Origin: Brachionus koreanus
Lineage: Eukaryota > Rotifera > Eurotatoria > Ploima > Brachionidae
DNA length: 64,000 nt
Assembly: GCA_016987375.1 (NCBI GenBank)
Contig: PJRA01000297.1
Location: forward strand, 600,694-664,693
Reading direction: 5' to 3'
How positions within the stretch are numbered: the stretch's first letter is position 1; every line of letters begins with the position of its first letter. Shown here piece after piece: positions 1-11,764 of the stretch. Under the pieces are notes generated by a model. It did not search any database. It was not told the origin of the DNA and saw only the letters and a list, made by a program, of their open reading frames with translations. Both the position numbers and the translations under genes were made by a program.

Positions 1-1755
1 AAAAATATGGAAATTAATTGCTTTAAAGCTAAAATAACCAAGTCTTTATTAAATCCAAATATGTTGAAAAATGTTAATTATTTTTTCATAAGTGGTTCTG
101 TTGAACTTTTAGATGATGATGTGTTCAAAAACTTGACTAATTTAAGATTTTTATCTTTAAATGTGGATAATTTTCTACAATTTAGTTCGAAAGGTTTCAA
201 ATGGTTCACAAACATTCAGCCAAATGTTCATTTAAATTTAATTATTGATTTTTACCAGCATTTTGTATTTGACGATCAAACTATTTGTTTTTTCAAGGAT
301 TTTATTGCAAATCATGAAAATTTGATTTATATAACAAATGCTATTGATAATTGTTCATGTACACTAGTTTGGATTTATCAAAATTTTCTAGACAATATGA
401 CATTTTTGAATGATATTTTTGCAAACGATAAAAATTTATTTTCAAATATATATAGTTATACTCGCCAGTGCGACCTGATCAATAGAAACTCTTTTAGAGA
501 ATGTGATTTTGATTCAAAATTTAATCGATGTGAACAAATAAAATCAATTAAAAAAAAATATAGCAAAAAAGATCTAATTTATCTATCAGAATTCTTTAAT
601 CTAACAAATATTGTTTTAAACTCTTTATTTTCAATTATTGGAATTGTGACTAATATTTTAAGCACTTAAGTATCTATTTTTTTACTAAAAACTAAAAACT
701 CGAAAGTATCTGGATTCTTAAATCAAATGTTTTTATTGTATTCAATTACTAATATTTTTATATTTCTTATAAATATTTTGAATTTAATGAACAAGTGTGT
801 CTATGTCAATGGAATTTTTTGTTCGACCATAGTACGAAATTATTATGTTCAACTATTTGAGGTTATTTTTGCTCAATTTTTAATGAAAATTCTCAAATTT
901 ATGTCCAACATTTGCATCACATTTATTTCCATTAATAGACTGGAAAATTTAATGAACAAAAAACACATATTTCAATATTTATATTCTAAAAAAATTTTCT
1001 TCATCTTATTTTTACTTAGTGTATTTTTGTCTTTAGATAAATTGCTGTCAATAAGCATTAATCATAACTTTTTTGTCCTTTATGAAGAAGACTATAGAGA
1101 ATTTCCAAATTCGAATACTTTTCAATTTTTATTTCAAAGAAATTCTTTGAATTACATTAAGTTTAAGTACCATGGAACTTTAGCACTTATTTTTTACGTA
1201 TTTTTCATGATCAATTTTCTCATAAATGACATCTTATTAATTTTGATCACTATCTTTATAGATTTAGTCCTTTTGTTTGTTTTAAAGAAAAGCATAAAAA
1301 AAAAATCCCGTCTTTTTACTAGTGGAAGCGGATCTCAAGCTGAAAAAAATATTAGATATACAGAAAAACGACAAAAATCAATTACTATGATAATTATCGT
1401 AAATCTTTTAATAATTGTTTTGGCTAAATTGTTTCATTTAAGTGTTTCTATTTTCTATGTTATAGAAAAATTTCGCTTTAAAAAAAACAAAAATGTATGC
1501 GCAACACACAGTCGTTTATGTTCAAACATTCAGCAATTTGGTGAAATGATCTACAACTTTTCAAACATTTACACATTCTATTTATTTTTAAGTTTAAACA
1601 AAAATTTTAATACCGTGTTTTCTAATTTGCTCAAAACACGATTTTATTCAGAAAAATCAAAAAATAATGGAAAACAATCAAAAGTTCAAACAAATTTTTT
1701 TACTAAGAATATCATCAATAAAAAAGCCTCTCTTGGAATTAAAAATAGTATTTAA
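1..1755 (+). pseudogene. 7TM (GPCR-like) receptor with LRR-like ectodomain, interrupted by one in-frame TAA
   Basis: Two open stretches lie in the same frame (7-666 and 670-1755), separated only by a TAA at 667-669. The first encodes a ~200-residue Cys-containing ectodomain with a leucine-rich-repeat-like segment (FKNLTNLRFLSL) and then a hydrophobic helix, SLFSIIGIVTNILS, that reads as TM1. After the stop the frame runs through a basic loop into further hydrophobic helices: LLYSITNIFIFLINIL, FFILFLLSVFLSL, a long pair near 1170-1300, and one near 1385-1470. A basic, Lys/Ser-rich tail follows. The order (ectodomain, seven hydrophobic segments, basic tail) fits a rhodopsin-like receptor, but I see no DRY or NPxxY signature. 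I found no GT-AG intron that removes the TAA and keeps phase. It may be a pseudogene, a sequence error or a readthrough case. The frame is open at the window edge, so the N terminus may lie upstream. Confidence 0.55.
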
Positions 1756-4700
1756 TAAAATTTTTGAAAATAAACGAATTTAAATTTTTAAAATTATTGT
1801 TATTTAAATTATTCACCTACTCTAGATCCAACTAAAAAATACTGATAGAAGCCTGTAGCTTATTAGAATATAAAATGTACTTTTTTTCTCTGAATAAAAG
1901 CTAAAACAAAACCAAGAATAGATAAAACTTATTACATTTTGATAAAAATCGATAAGTTCTATATATTATTGATTCGATACAAAATATTCTCTTCGATAAA
2001 ATTTTAAAAAACGACTCTAATCTCTTAGATATTCATCTGAATTTGAATAAGAAAATCTTATCTCAAAGTTAAGAGTTAATCGATCATTAGTTAATAGTCG
2101 ATCAGGGAATTAGCTTATCAATAGGAATAGCTCACGTTTATAAAAAATAAATAACCTACAAGACTTATTTCATAATCAGTCTTTATCTAGTGCGAAATTT
2201 CCTCGAATGACTAGTCGATTTCAGCTAATTCATAGATGATAATTGAAATATTCCTTATTCTTTATCTTTTTTTTTAGTTTGATAAAGTTTGATTTTCTTG
2301 ATGTTCGTGGTCCATGATAAGAAAACTTTGCCATAAGCTTTTATAATCTTATGAATACATTTAAATGTGCTCTAATCTTTTTATATTAGATTGAAATTAT
2401 TAAAAACTTAAAATTTTTGGAGGTTTTTTATAATTTATAATTTTTATTAAGTTTTTTCAATAAAAACTACTTCAATAAATGTTAGTTCTTTTTTAGCATC
2501 TTGTTTGTTCCAAACTCAATGTATTACATATCTTCTTAGTAAATGAATAGATTTTCGTTAGAAAATTAAAAAATTTTTTCAAGATATTTAATTAATCTGA
2601 TTAAATTTTCAATAATAATGCTTCATTTTTTTCCATTTTTTTGAAAAAATTCAAAAATTTAAAGTATTTTTTAAAAATTTCATAATTTCAAATTATATTC
2701 AAACTAAATTAGTTATCAATAAAAAATTAAGTTGTACCATGTATTGCTTTCTTTTGTAATTATGCTAGTAGAGGATTTGATTAATCTTAATTTGAAACTG
2801 TGATTGTAGCAATGTTTAAAAAGAAAACCGAAAATTTATACTCTTCAAGCTAATACAATACCAACACAATTAATTTAATTCATTTTAAGTTTTTTTTTCC
2901 TTCAAAGGATCTAAGGTTCAAAACCCACTGAGGGAAGAAAAAATCTTCAAAATATTTCAGTTTTGCAGTTCGGGATGAATGTTAAATGCCCTTTTATAAG
3001 AATGGTTTCGACTGCAGATGATCAACTCGATGCAGTAACCTCTGTGCCAGTTCAGAGCTATTGTTTAAAAGGTACTTCAAAAGGAAATAAGTGCCTCCCC
3101 ATTATCCGCTTGGAAAGAAAGAGATATATTATTTTTCTATTATTATTTTAAAGACATAAGTGTCATTAATTTTTGGTAATTTTTGTTTTATCCAAAAAGA
3201 AAAGAAATTCAACTAAAACTATTTTAAATAAGTTGTTTTTTGTGAGCAAAGGGTTATTTTTAAGCATCAAGTTAAATTTTTTTTGAGAAAATGTCTTTAA
3301 TTTGAATTATTAACGTATTTTTCAAATTAGATGAAATAACCATCATTGTTTTGATTATACCAAAAATAAAATAGAATAAACGCATTCTAAGTCATGTGAT
3401 AAAGTAATGATTAATTTTGACAAAAAAAAACTTTGAAACTGATAAAAAAAAAATGAATGATCAAAATCTAAATTACGTTTGAACAGGCTTTTAAAATTGG
3501 GTTTTTGAATCAAAATGAATAGAAGCAAGCAGAATTGATAAGATTTTGTCCTTATTAATTAGTTATAATGATTGTTTGAATGGAATATCAGCACCTGTGA
3601 TTTTATATAATTTTTATTTTATCTTTAAATTTAGGTTTATCACTGTTTAATTAGAGTAAAATTTCAGTGAAGTGTATCGTTCCGATGATAAAGCTTAATT
3701 TATCATGATGTTTAAGGCCAGTTTTGATTTGATACAAAAATAATTAGTCTGACAATTTATAAGATAAAATATTTCAAGAAATTTTCTAATTAAAAACTGA
3801 TAATTAAAACAGATTAAATATTTAGGAAAATTTTAATTTTTGAATTTATTTAATCTGCTAGAGAATTAGCTGAAATCAGCCATGCAGGAAAAGCCGCTAG
3901 CATTCTTTTTTTTTGCTTGAAGAGAAGTCTTTAGACTTTGAGATAAACTTTTTTTATCATATGAATTAAACTTATCCAAGCTCCATTATCGTTTTAAGCA
4001 AAAGATAATTGTCATTGATAATCGCAATTTTTTCCAAGTTTTCTTAAGCATTTTTCTTATTTGCTCAAACGACAAATATCTTATCAAGTTGAATTAAAAA
4101 AAAAATTAAAAACCCTAATCTTATCGGTCGGAATTTCTAGTGTGATTCCTAGATAGAGAACTTTTTCAGCTATTTTAACTTATCTCTACTTTAAGCAATA
4201 AATTTTTTACAAGATTTTATTTAAACTAAAATTTGAATTTTAACTATAACTAATTTTTGCATGTTGATTCATATCTTTAATTGCTCTAAAACTAAGATAA
4301 TAATAATGGCTCATTTTTTGACATGATTCTTCTAATCGCTTAATCAATTGTTTTTGTTTTTTTTTTAAAATTACTGCATTATTATTTTTTAAAAATTATT
4401 TCCAAATTAAAAAAAAATATTTCTTTGAATTTTTCGGTTCAATAAAGGAAGTTTTTATTTGGACTTGATGCTATGGTCGATTAAAATTCAAATTTTCTAC
4501 ACTAATTATTATAAACGAACAAGTGATAATAGAAATAATTCTTATCTATTAGATCTTGCAAATGAAATGGAATTATTTTAGCGTTCTAATGATAACAGGA
4601 GAGCTAAATATTAAATTAATTGCCATAGCAATCAGAAGATTAGGCTTTAAGGAGAGAAAATAGAGTGAGAGAGAGATAATAAAATTTAGCTCTAAATACG

Positions 4701-4820
4701 AAAAATTTAGATATTGATTGAGAAGATAAGGGAAAAATAGCTATAGAAATTTTTTGATAACTTGAATTTATGTTCGATAAGCTTTGAATTTTTTTCTAGA
4801 GAATAAATCAGAATTTAGTT
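1756..4820. other. AT-rich intergenic region upstream of the FOG gene
   Basis: About 3 kb without a supportable gene. It is almost entirely A/T with homopolymer runs; the only compositional exception is the island at about 2905-3150, listed separately. The last ~200 bp (near 4650-4680) contain a GA-rich run (gagtgagagagagataa) upstream of the next start codon. This is a plausible promoter-proximal element, but nothing more can be shown. Confidence 0.5.
2905..3150 (+). repeat. GC-enriched island, possible SINE or transposon fragment
   Basis: This ~250-bp patch is clearly less AT-rich than its surroundings. It contains GGTTCAAAACC at about 2920, which matches a tRNA-type pol III B box (GGTTCRANNCC). 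I see no convincing A box upstream. A 62-codon ORF at 2963-3151 resembles no protein I know. A SINE-like or degenerate transposon piece is the best guess. No second copy was seen in this window. Confidence 0.25.
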
Positions 4821-7800
4821 ATGTCAAGAAGAAAACAAGCAAATCCAAAGTCGGTTCGGGTGTCCATTGACTCGATGCAAGCGATATTGGGCGAGGAAAC
4901 CAATCTCAAAGAGAACGAATATGGCGAAAACGTCATCAACACACAGGAACAATTGGCATCAATTTTTTTAAAAAACATGACAAATCAATCGGACTTGAAC
5001 GAAAATCGAAAACTTTTGGCCAAATTAACGCTCGATTTTTTGGAAAATGCGAATAGAGAGATCAAAAAAGAGCCGATTGAGACTGAATCGATGAAGGCAC
5101 GCTCCAGATCAGCATCAGAATCGTCCGATTTTATAGATGTGACAACTGTAACTGAGGAAAAAAAACCTACAACTGAATTGAAAAAGTCCCAACGCAGACG
5201 CTTTAATGCTAATTCTCAAAATGAATCGCAAAGCACAATTGTTGTCGATGGAAAAAGATATTATCGTAAGATAAAAATTTTTAATATAAATTCTCTAATT
5301 AGTTTTGTAAAATTTTTTAAATTATTTATTTAAATTAAAAATATTTTATAAAGATTGCATTGAAAGGTAAAGTAGGTTGATTTTTTTTGTTTGTTAAATT
5401 ACAAATTTTGATAGTTAAGAGAAAAAAATATTAAAAAGAATAATGCTCAAATTAAATGCATCTAAGAAAAATTGTTAACACAATATGTGCCATTAAAGTT
5501 ATTTGAAATAGCATGATATTTTAACTGATATACCAGCGGTTAGTCATAGAAATTGAAAATCGACACCATGCATACTATTTGAAATGAAAATTATAAGATT
5601 TAGCTGTTTTTCAATCATTTCCTCTCCAAATTAGTGAAGAAACTAATCAGGAAGTGATCACACTGATAAAAAACATCCTTAAAATAAATTTGATATTAGA
5701 GTAAAGGACATTTTGAATTTTGGAACAAAAAGCAAAAACAAAACTTTAAATTTTTTTAAGTTTAAATTAATTTTTAAATTAGTCGAGTAAATTAAATTAA
5801 TTTTTTTCATTAAGTCTGAATTTTATTTTTATTAATTTTTAAATGTATGAAGTAGGTTGCACAGACTTAATTCGGGTAATAAAAACTTTTTATCAGCTGG
5901 TACTAGGCCCGGTAGAACGGTTCTAAAAACCGTTTTTTTTTATTGATTTTTTCTCTTCTACTTATTTAAATAATTCTTATTCATTTAAAACAATAAAATA
6001 AAATTTTTAAAATTATTTTATTTATTAGATAAATTTGTGATTTAAAAATTCTAGATTTTTTAAGTTTTTAAAATAATAATTTTAAATTTCAAATATATAT
6101 TTATATAATATATACAATACTTTTATAATGGAATATATATAAAAAAAAATGCTATATAATATTTAATTTAAAAGCATCAATCCGTCTTTAAAAATAGTTC
6201 TAATATTCAAACTGGGCTACTAGGCTTAACTGGTAAAATTTAAAAAACGAATTTTAGACATTTTTTAGAAATGTGCTCGGACTCTGAGAGATGCTAATTG
6301 ATCTACCATTTTTAAGCTTGTTGTGTGATTAAGTCGTCTACATTGACTATTTTGTCATGAGTCGTATTTTTATCGTCATTTTCATTTTTACTTGAATAGC
6401 ACTGATCTAATTCTGACTCCTTTTTATTTTGTTTCAAATTTGTTAAGATTTCTTCGTCGGTTTTTGCTTGATATTTTAGTAAACAATTGTCAAATTCTGT
6501 ATAATCTTTAGATGTCATGACTTGGGGAATATAATGATAGTTTTGATTGACTCTTTGATTTTATTTTTAAAGTAATTTTTTAATGTATATATTTAGGACG
6601 TTTTTTTTTCTTTATATTTGTGAATTTGTCAAATTTTCTCAATTAAATTAATATATCAATTATTGACAGATAAAAATTTTTATTTAAAAAATGTTTGTTA
6701 TATCCTAAAAAATTAAAATAGAAAGGTTATTATTCTACCAAGTGCTTTTTTTCACTTTAAGCAAATATTGATTAAATGCGTTTTCGTTATAAACGAATTA
6801 TCTAAATCAGTGAAGGTGTTGATAGATATTAACAATTTTCAACAATTTTTAATCTTTTTTTTTCAGATCTAAAATTTTTTAAATAAAAAAATCAGTGTTT
6901 ATTTAGTACAACATTGAATTTAAATTATAAAAATAAAAGAAAGATGAAAGATGAAAAAAAAAGATGTTCAAAAAAAAATAAATTTCTAAGAAACTTGTTC
7001 TTATATACAAAAATGTTGCGCTATTTTTTTCTTCCTAAATTTTACTTGAACAATTTTCAATATAGATAAATTTACTGGTATTGTAAAGTTTAAAAATAAT
7101 ACTCAAAACAATAGACTGTCTTATTTGATATTTAAAATTTTTAATATTTTTGAAATTTAAACTCAGATTAATTAAAAGAGAAAATTTTACCCAGAATTTT
7201 AAAAATTTTCTCAGCTTTAATTTAAAATAAAAATCATAAATATTTATATTAATATAATTTTAGGGAGGTTATTTGACTCATAGTTGATATTTTAAAATCT
7301 TCTTAAATAAAATTTTAATCAAATTTTTAGGAAATAAAATCATTAATCAATTTAGTTTTGATGTTCTATTTTTTGTCTTTTTGTTTAACAAAAGAAAAAA
7401 AAAACTAAAGTAATAAAGGTGCAACAATGTATGTAAACTTTGTTGCAGTATCTATTTAAATAAATTTTTATTTATCAAGAAAGGAAGAATTTTTTCGATT
7501 TCTTTTTGAATTTCAAATACCAATTTACTAAACCAAAGATGATAATTTACCATGAATTAGCGTTAAATTTGGTAAATTGGTAATTTAGTATTTCATCTAG
7601 ATTGTTGTAAAATCAAAAAATTTGAGATATTTTTCGAATCAAAGATTATAGATTCAGATCATTAATTTAAAAAAATAAAAATAAATCAATAAAATCTAAA
7701 ATCTTGCTTAAAGATTTTTCTATTTCTTAGAAGATTTTCTAATGTAATTTATTTTTTCAAATAAATAATCACTGGTTGTTTTTTAAAATTTTTTTTTAAA

Positions 7801-9683
7801 TAAAAATGTTCTAAAATGCTAGAATTATGTTTAGATAAAAAAAATTTAGATTTATTTATTTAAAGCAATTAAAAATAGGAATATTTTAAGTTTAATTTAC
7901 ATGGGTTTCAATATGTTACATTCATAAATTTTTTTTCAGATTTTTTAAATGAACAAGATAAAACGAAAACGATTTTATCATAGGAAAAAAACTACAGAAA
8001 CAATTTTTTTTTTATTAGCATTTATTTTTATATTACTATTTTTCAACTTTAAAAATTTTTATAACCTTTTTATGAACTTAATGCAGTTGGCTGAAATGAA
8101 GGACTAAGTTCCATTCCAAACTGCCAGGGTTTATAACCCAAACTATATTTTTAAATAAATAATAAATATAAAATGATTGCATAGAGGCTAAAATTACATT
8201 CTAAATTAAATAAAAATGACATATTTTTTAAAATAAATTTATTTAACATTTACTAAATCAGTTTTTTTAAGTCCTTAAATTTACTTGTGAGAATTGTGGC
8301 ATAAGATACAGTGATCAGAGTACACTCGACACACATAAACAAAAATATTGTACCAAACGAGATGTATCAAAAGAGTCTTCTAGTGAAGAGGGGTCGTCAC
8401 GCGAAGAATCGCCAACTAGTTCCCGCTCATCGACCCCAAACAAGAGTCAACAGCCCGAAAATAATTCAAATGTAAAACTTATGAAAAGCGTCATGTACCA
8501 ATGCACAATGTGTACCTTTCAATCGGACAAAACTTCGGTTATGAATCGTCACTCTAGAATTCATTTGCCTCAAAAACGCAAACAAATGGAAGAGTCTTTA
8601 CCATCAAAAATTGAAATAGGCAATGAACCAGAAGAAAATCAAAAATCCTATTGCAAAGAATGCAATATTCACTTTTCGTCATTAAAAACCTTTTTACACC
8701 ATAGAAATAATTATTGTCAAAAGTACAAGACCATTGAGTCCGTAGTTCAAATTGGACCTGGAGCATCGACGTCGCCGGAACCTAAAAAACCCCAATCTAG
8801 TACAAGTGTCATAACACCTCAGCCGATTAGAATGGGAGACTTGGTCTATGTTCCTTTCTATAAAATAAATGACAGCAAAGAAAGTTTACATAATGCTGCA
8901 GAACCATCAGCATCGAATACACATAAGGAAACTGATGAAGCCCCTTTGGATTTGAGTATTAAAAAAAATTCGAACAGTGAACCTAAAGGTTTTCAACCAG
9001 TATTTAAAAACCCTGTTGTGAATTTTCCTTTTAATTTTTATTCAAATTTAATCGGTTTGCCCAAAATGATTCCAGGTCCGATTAAAAAAATTGATAATAC
9101 AAATGAAAGTACTGAAAATCAAAAAATACTTGATTCAAAAAAACACACTATTATCTCAAAGAGCATTACCAATTCTCTTATTCACCATTCTTTAGTTAAA
9201 AAAACTCTGAGTGAACTTTATGGCGCTAATTTTGATTTATTCAATATGAATGATGAGATCGAAGAATCTTTTGGGTCTAATGTAAAGTCAAATGGGACAA
9301 ATAAAAATTTTTTTATGTGCACAGCATGTGGTTATCGCGGAAATACATCAAGAGGTGTCAAACAGCATGGAAAGCTGCATTTGGCCAATGATGAACATTT
9401 TGCAATTATTAACGTTACTGAGTTAAAACCGTACTTGGTTTATTCGAGTCTAAATGATAGTGATTTAACTAGGATGATGGGAAAACGAAATTGTTCAGAT
9501 GTTAAAGATGAGGATGTCAAAAATCCGATTATTTCTAAAAAAGTACGTGTTCTTGAACAAAGCAAGCAAGCAAATGAGACATATGATTTAAGTAAATCTC
9601 AAAATTATTGTTCTAAATGCGACATCAAATTTAGTCATTTAAAAAATTATATGGTTCATAAAAAATCCTATTGTAAAGACTAG
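4821..9683 (+). CDS. FOG/ZFPM-type (u-shaped-like) multi-zinc-finger GATA co-factor
   Basis: Two exons, 4821-5265 and 8272-9683; the phase-1 donor (C|gtaag) and its acceptor close to give a 618-aa protein. The N terminus is MSRRKQANPKSVR, the NuRD/RBBP4-binding motif known from FOG, SALL and BCL11 proteins. Five fingers follow: C2HC at ~154-175 (CENCGIRYSD...HKQKYC), C2H2 at ~226-246, C2HC at ~275-297 (YCKECNIHFSSLKTFLHH), C2H2 at ~498-518 (CTACGYRGN) and C2HC at the extreme C terminus, ~595-617 (YCSKCDIKFSHLKNY). C2HC fingers of this spacing are the GATA-binding type of FOG. PLDLS at ~373-377 is a canonical CtBP-binding motif. The combination (NuRD motif, mixed C2HC/C2H2 fingers, CtBP motif, terminal C2HC finger) supports a nuclear FOG-family co-regulator. 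It has fewer fingers than vertebrate FOG1 (nine). SALL-like or hunchback-like identity is less likely because of the C2HC fingers. Confidence 0.78.
6312..6563 (-). CDS. Small hydrophilic ORF antisense within the FOG intron, hypothetical exon
   Basis: An open antisense stretch of about 80 codons lies inside the 3-kb FOG intron. From the first Met (6518) it encodes 68 residues beginning MTSKDYTEFDNCLLKYQAK and ending VNVDDLITQQA. It is Lys/Glu/Asn-rich with balanced codon use, unlike the Phe/Ile/Lys noise typical of AT-rich non-coding DNA. The frame stays open 13+ codons upstream of that Met until a TAA near 6563, where an AG precedes it. It could therefore be a terminal exon of a nested gene, a transposon remnant or chance. 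No domain is recognised. Confidence 0.25.
7325..7465. repeat. Dispersed repeat, copy 1 (partner at 22010-22125)
   Basis: This segment in the FOG intron shares a block of features with 22010-22125 in the TBC1D31 intron. Both have an 'aatcaatt...ttgttgatgtt/ttggtgtt' start, then attttttgtcttttt, then GGTGCAACAA, then TATGT followed by TTTGTTGCAGTAT or TTTGTGCAGTAT. The two copies are in the same orientation and are diverged, with insertions between shared blocks. No coding capacity is seen, and the element type is unknown. Confidence 0.4.
8085..8160 (+). repeat. Short dispersed retroelement-like 3' end, copy 1 (partner at 16548-16615)
   Basis: GGCTGAAATGAAGGACTAAG, then TTCCATTCCAAACTGCCAGGG, is followed by an A/T tail rich in AAATAAATAA. 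A diverged copy in the same orientation sits at 16548-16615 and also runs into an AATAAAAA-type tail. A shared 3' block with an A-rich tail is typical of a LINE or SINE 3' end. No coding sequence is visible at either copy. Confidence 0.45.
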
Positions 9684-10432
9684 AAGAATTATTATATTAT
9701 ATATTTATTGTAGGCAAATTAGAAATTTCGTCCATTTGCATCATTTATTTTGCGTTTTTATTTGTCTTTTTTGTACCGCTAATACCATTATTTAATAAAA
9801 AAAATAAAAATTTTAAAATATTTCTTTATCTTTCCAATTACTAAAACAAAGCCAAATAAATTTTTTTTTTTTGGCGAGGGGTCTCTGAAACTTTAAAGCA
9901 TTAAATAAAGTAAATCTTATTTAAGCTTATTTATCTCAGAATTTTATCAAACGAATTCACTCGATCGACACGTTTTTTGATAGAGAATAAAATGCTCTAT
10001 ATTCTGAGCTGGTTATCTTCAAAAAAAATTGAGAATTTTTTCGGAAAAATTTTGATATTTTTTAGCTTTTTCGGGATCTCCTTTTTCCAAACCCCTTAAC
10101 CTATATATTTTTATACAAATTCTAAAACTAGACAAAATTCTCAACAAAAAAATGGTTTTACTTTTTTTATATATTTAGCTTAAAAATTTTTATAATCGCT
10201 CAAAAAGTGTTCATTTTTTTTAAAAAAAGTTTATTTTTGAATTATTACTCAAAAAAATTTTCAATTAATTATAGCAATGAATTTGTTATTTTAAATGTTG
10301 TTGATGAGTTGCCTTTGTTTTACCTGAAAAATATGTCTTTACTTCACCATAAGTTGATTCCTTATAATAAGCATCATAATAAGCATTTTTGTCGCCATAT
10401 TCTGCTGAAAAGATCGTGTAGTACCTCTATTG
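9684..10432. other. FOG 3' flank, AT-rich
   Basis: No gene. A possible polyadenylation signal for the FOG gene (AATAAAA at ~9796) lies downstream of its stop. The part near 10080-10190 (containing ctagacaaaattctc) resembles 59085-59200 (ctagacaaaattctg) and is probably a second dispersed-repeat pair. A 101-codon ORF at 10207-10512 looks like chance. Confidence 0.4.
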
Positions 10433-10848
10433 TCATCCTACCATCAACATCAACATTTCTACTGTTATCCCGTCAATACCGGGGGCTTTCCTATTTTTTA
10501 GAAACTTTATAGCAGTTTCTATTTCTTTTTGGCTTGGAACTTCAGTGTCAATATCGAGATAAGTGCTAGCTTTTTCTGGTTGTAAATGCTCTTTGGGTTC
10601 TGGTCTATTTAGAACCTCTTTAAAGTGCTCAACCCATCTCTGTCTTTGCTCTCTTTCAGTTGTTAAGACACGATCTTCTTTGTCTTTCACTAAATTTGTT
10701 CTTCTCTGAAAGTTACCACATATTGCATTAGTGATCTTATGAAGCATATGTAGCTCTCTCTTTGAGTTGGCTTTTTTTGCTTCGCTGGCACACTGCTTTA
10801 TATAATTTCTTTTGTCCCGCCTTGCTCCTTTTTTGACAAGCCTGTATT
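10433..10848 (-). mobile_element. Non-LTR retrotransposon (LINE) reverse-transcriptase fragment
   Basis: Reading the minus strand from about 10848 down to 10433 gives a basic region (LVKKGARRDKRNYIK), then RWVEHFKEVLNRPEPKE, then ETAIKFLKNRKAPGIDGITV. This is the pre-RT region and RT domains 0-2 of a LINE; KNRKAPGIDGI is the hallmark. The fragment stops abruptly at the 10433 end, so most of the RT is missing. Its frame is still largely open, which suggests a fairly recent fragment. It directly abuts a different LINE piece at 10852. Confidence 0.8.
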
Positions 10849-10851
10849 TTA

Positions 10852-11497
10852 TACTTTAAGATAAGACATTAGTTGGGCTTTTATTATTTTCTCCAAAATT
10901 TTACATGGGACAGATAATATAGGTCGAAAATTTGAAGCGAGGGTTGTGTTGCCTTTCTAAAAAAGCGGAGTAACATTAGCTACTAGTCAGGCTTTGGGTA
11001 GTTCACATGTTTCTACCCAGCGTTGGTAAATTTTCGTAAGAGGTATGGATAGAGACTCTGCACATTCTTTTATAGTACATATGAATGAACGTCGTCATTT
11101 CCACTAGTTTTGTTCTGGTAGAGCTCGGAGAGTAATTTAGCGACAGTGTCTTGTGTGATTGTAATTGAGTTAATTTTTTTTGATGTGCGGGGAGGGAAGT
11201 ATGGCAGATGATTGCATGGATTTTCTTGGACAAAAATTGAGCTAAATTTGTCATTTAAAATGTTGTTTATCGCTTTTTAAGATTGATTTATTTTAATCTT
11301 CAATAAATTCAGTAATTCTTCCTTAATCAAACAGGTTTTTTTTGCGAGTTGATACTGTGGTATGAATTTATCAAAATGTTCGTTGTATTTTACAAGAAAG
11401 ATGTTATAGCATTCGTGTATATCTTTGTTATTGAATAAAGCTTCCCAATCGTAGCTACAGTAAGCTAGGTTGATAAATTTCTGCCTCGAAAAGCATT
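10852..11497 (-). mobile_element. CR1/Jockey-like LINE pre-RT and N-terminal RT, degenerate
   Basis: The minus strand from ~11497 to 10852 encodes, in one main frame, a segment ending with NIFLVKYNEHFDKFIPQ. It continues with INNILNDKFSSIFVQENP, then LLSELYQNKTSGNDDVHS, then (after a one-base frameshift) SIPLTKIYQRWVETCELPKA and VTPLFxKGNTTLASNFRPI. The order is the standard pre-RT to RT motif order of CR1/Jockey-type LINEs, with RPI as the RT core anchor. It carries a frameshift near 11090 and in-frame stops near 11000 and 10965. It is therefore dead, and it stops before the YxDD catalytic motif. Confidence 0.75.
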
Positions 11498-11500
11498 TTA

Positions 11501-11764
11501 ATGTCTTATTGGATAGTTCCTACTTCTAAGACAGAGTGGCATGTCCTTGAGTTACGCTACCAAGAGGAGGTGCATAAGTTAAAAAATATACACGAAATGG
11601 AGACTCAGAGATTATGTAGCCTAAAGTGTTTGACATTGATCCGTCTCCTTTACGAAAGGTGGGAAAGACGACCGATTAGGTTAGAGATTGATCATGTGTA
11701 TAAAATAATTGCCACGGCTGTCATCGTTTCTCTAAAAATTATCTTAAATGAAAGCTTTAAATGA
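11501..11764 (+). mobile_element. LINE C-terminal fragment, inverted relative to the adjacent piece
   Basis: The plus strand has an 87-codon open frame with the degenerate pattern KCLTLIRLLYERWERRPI followed by DHVYKI. This resembles the LINE C-terminal motif 'L-L-TL-x-RR-x-RGDLI-x-YKI', seen intact at 58289-58705. It begins four bases after the opposite-strand LINE piece at 10852-11497 ends. The arrangement (inverted 5' segment, then 3' segment) is that produced by twin priming. Confidence 0.5.
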
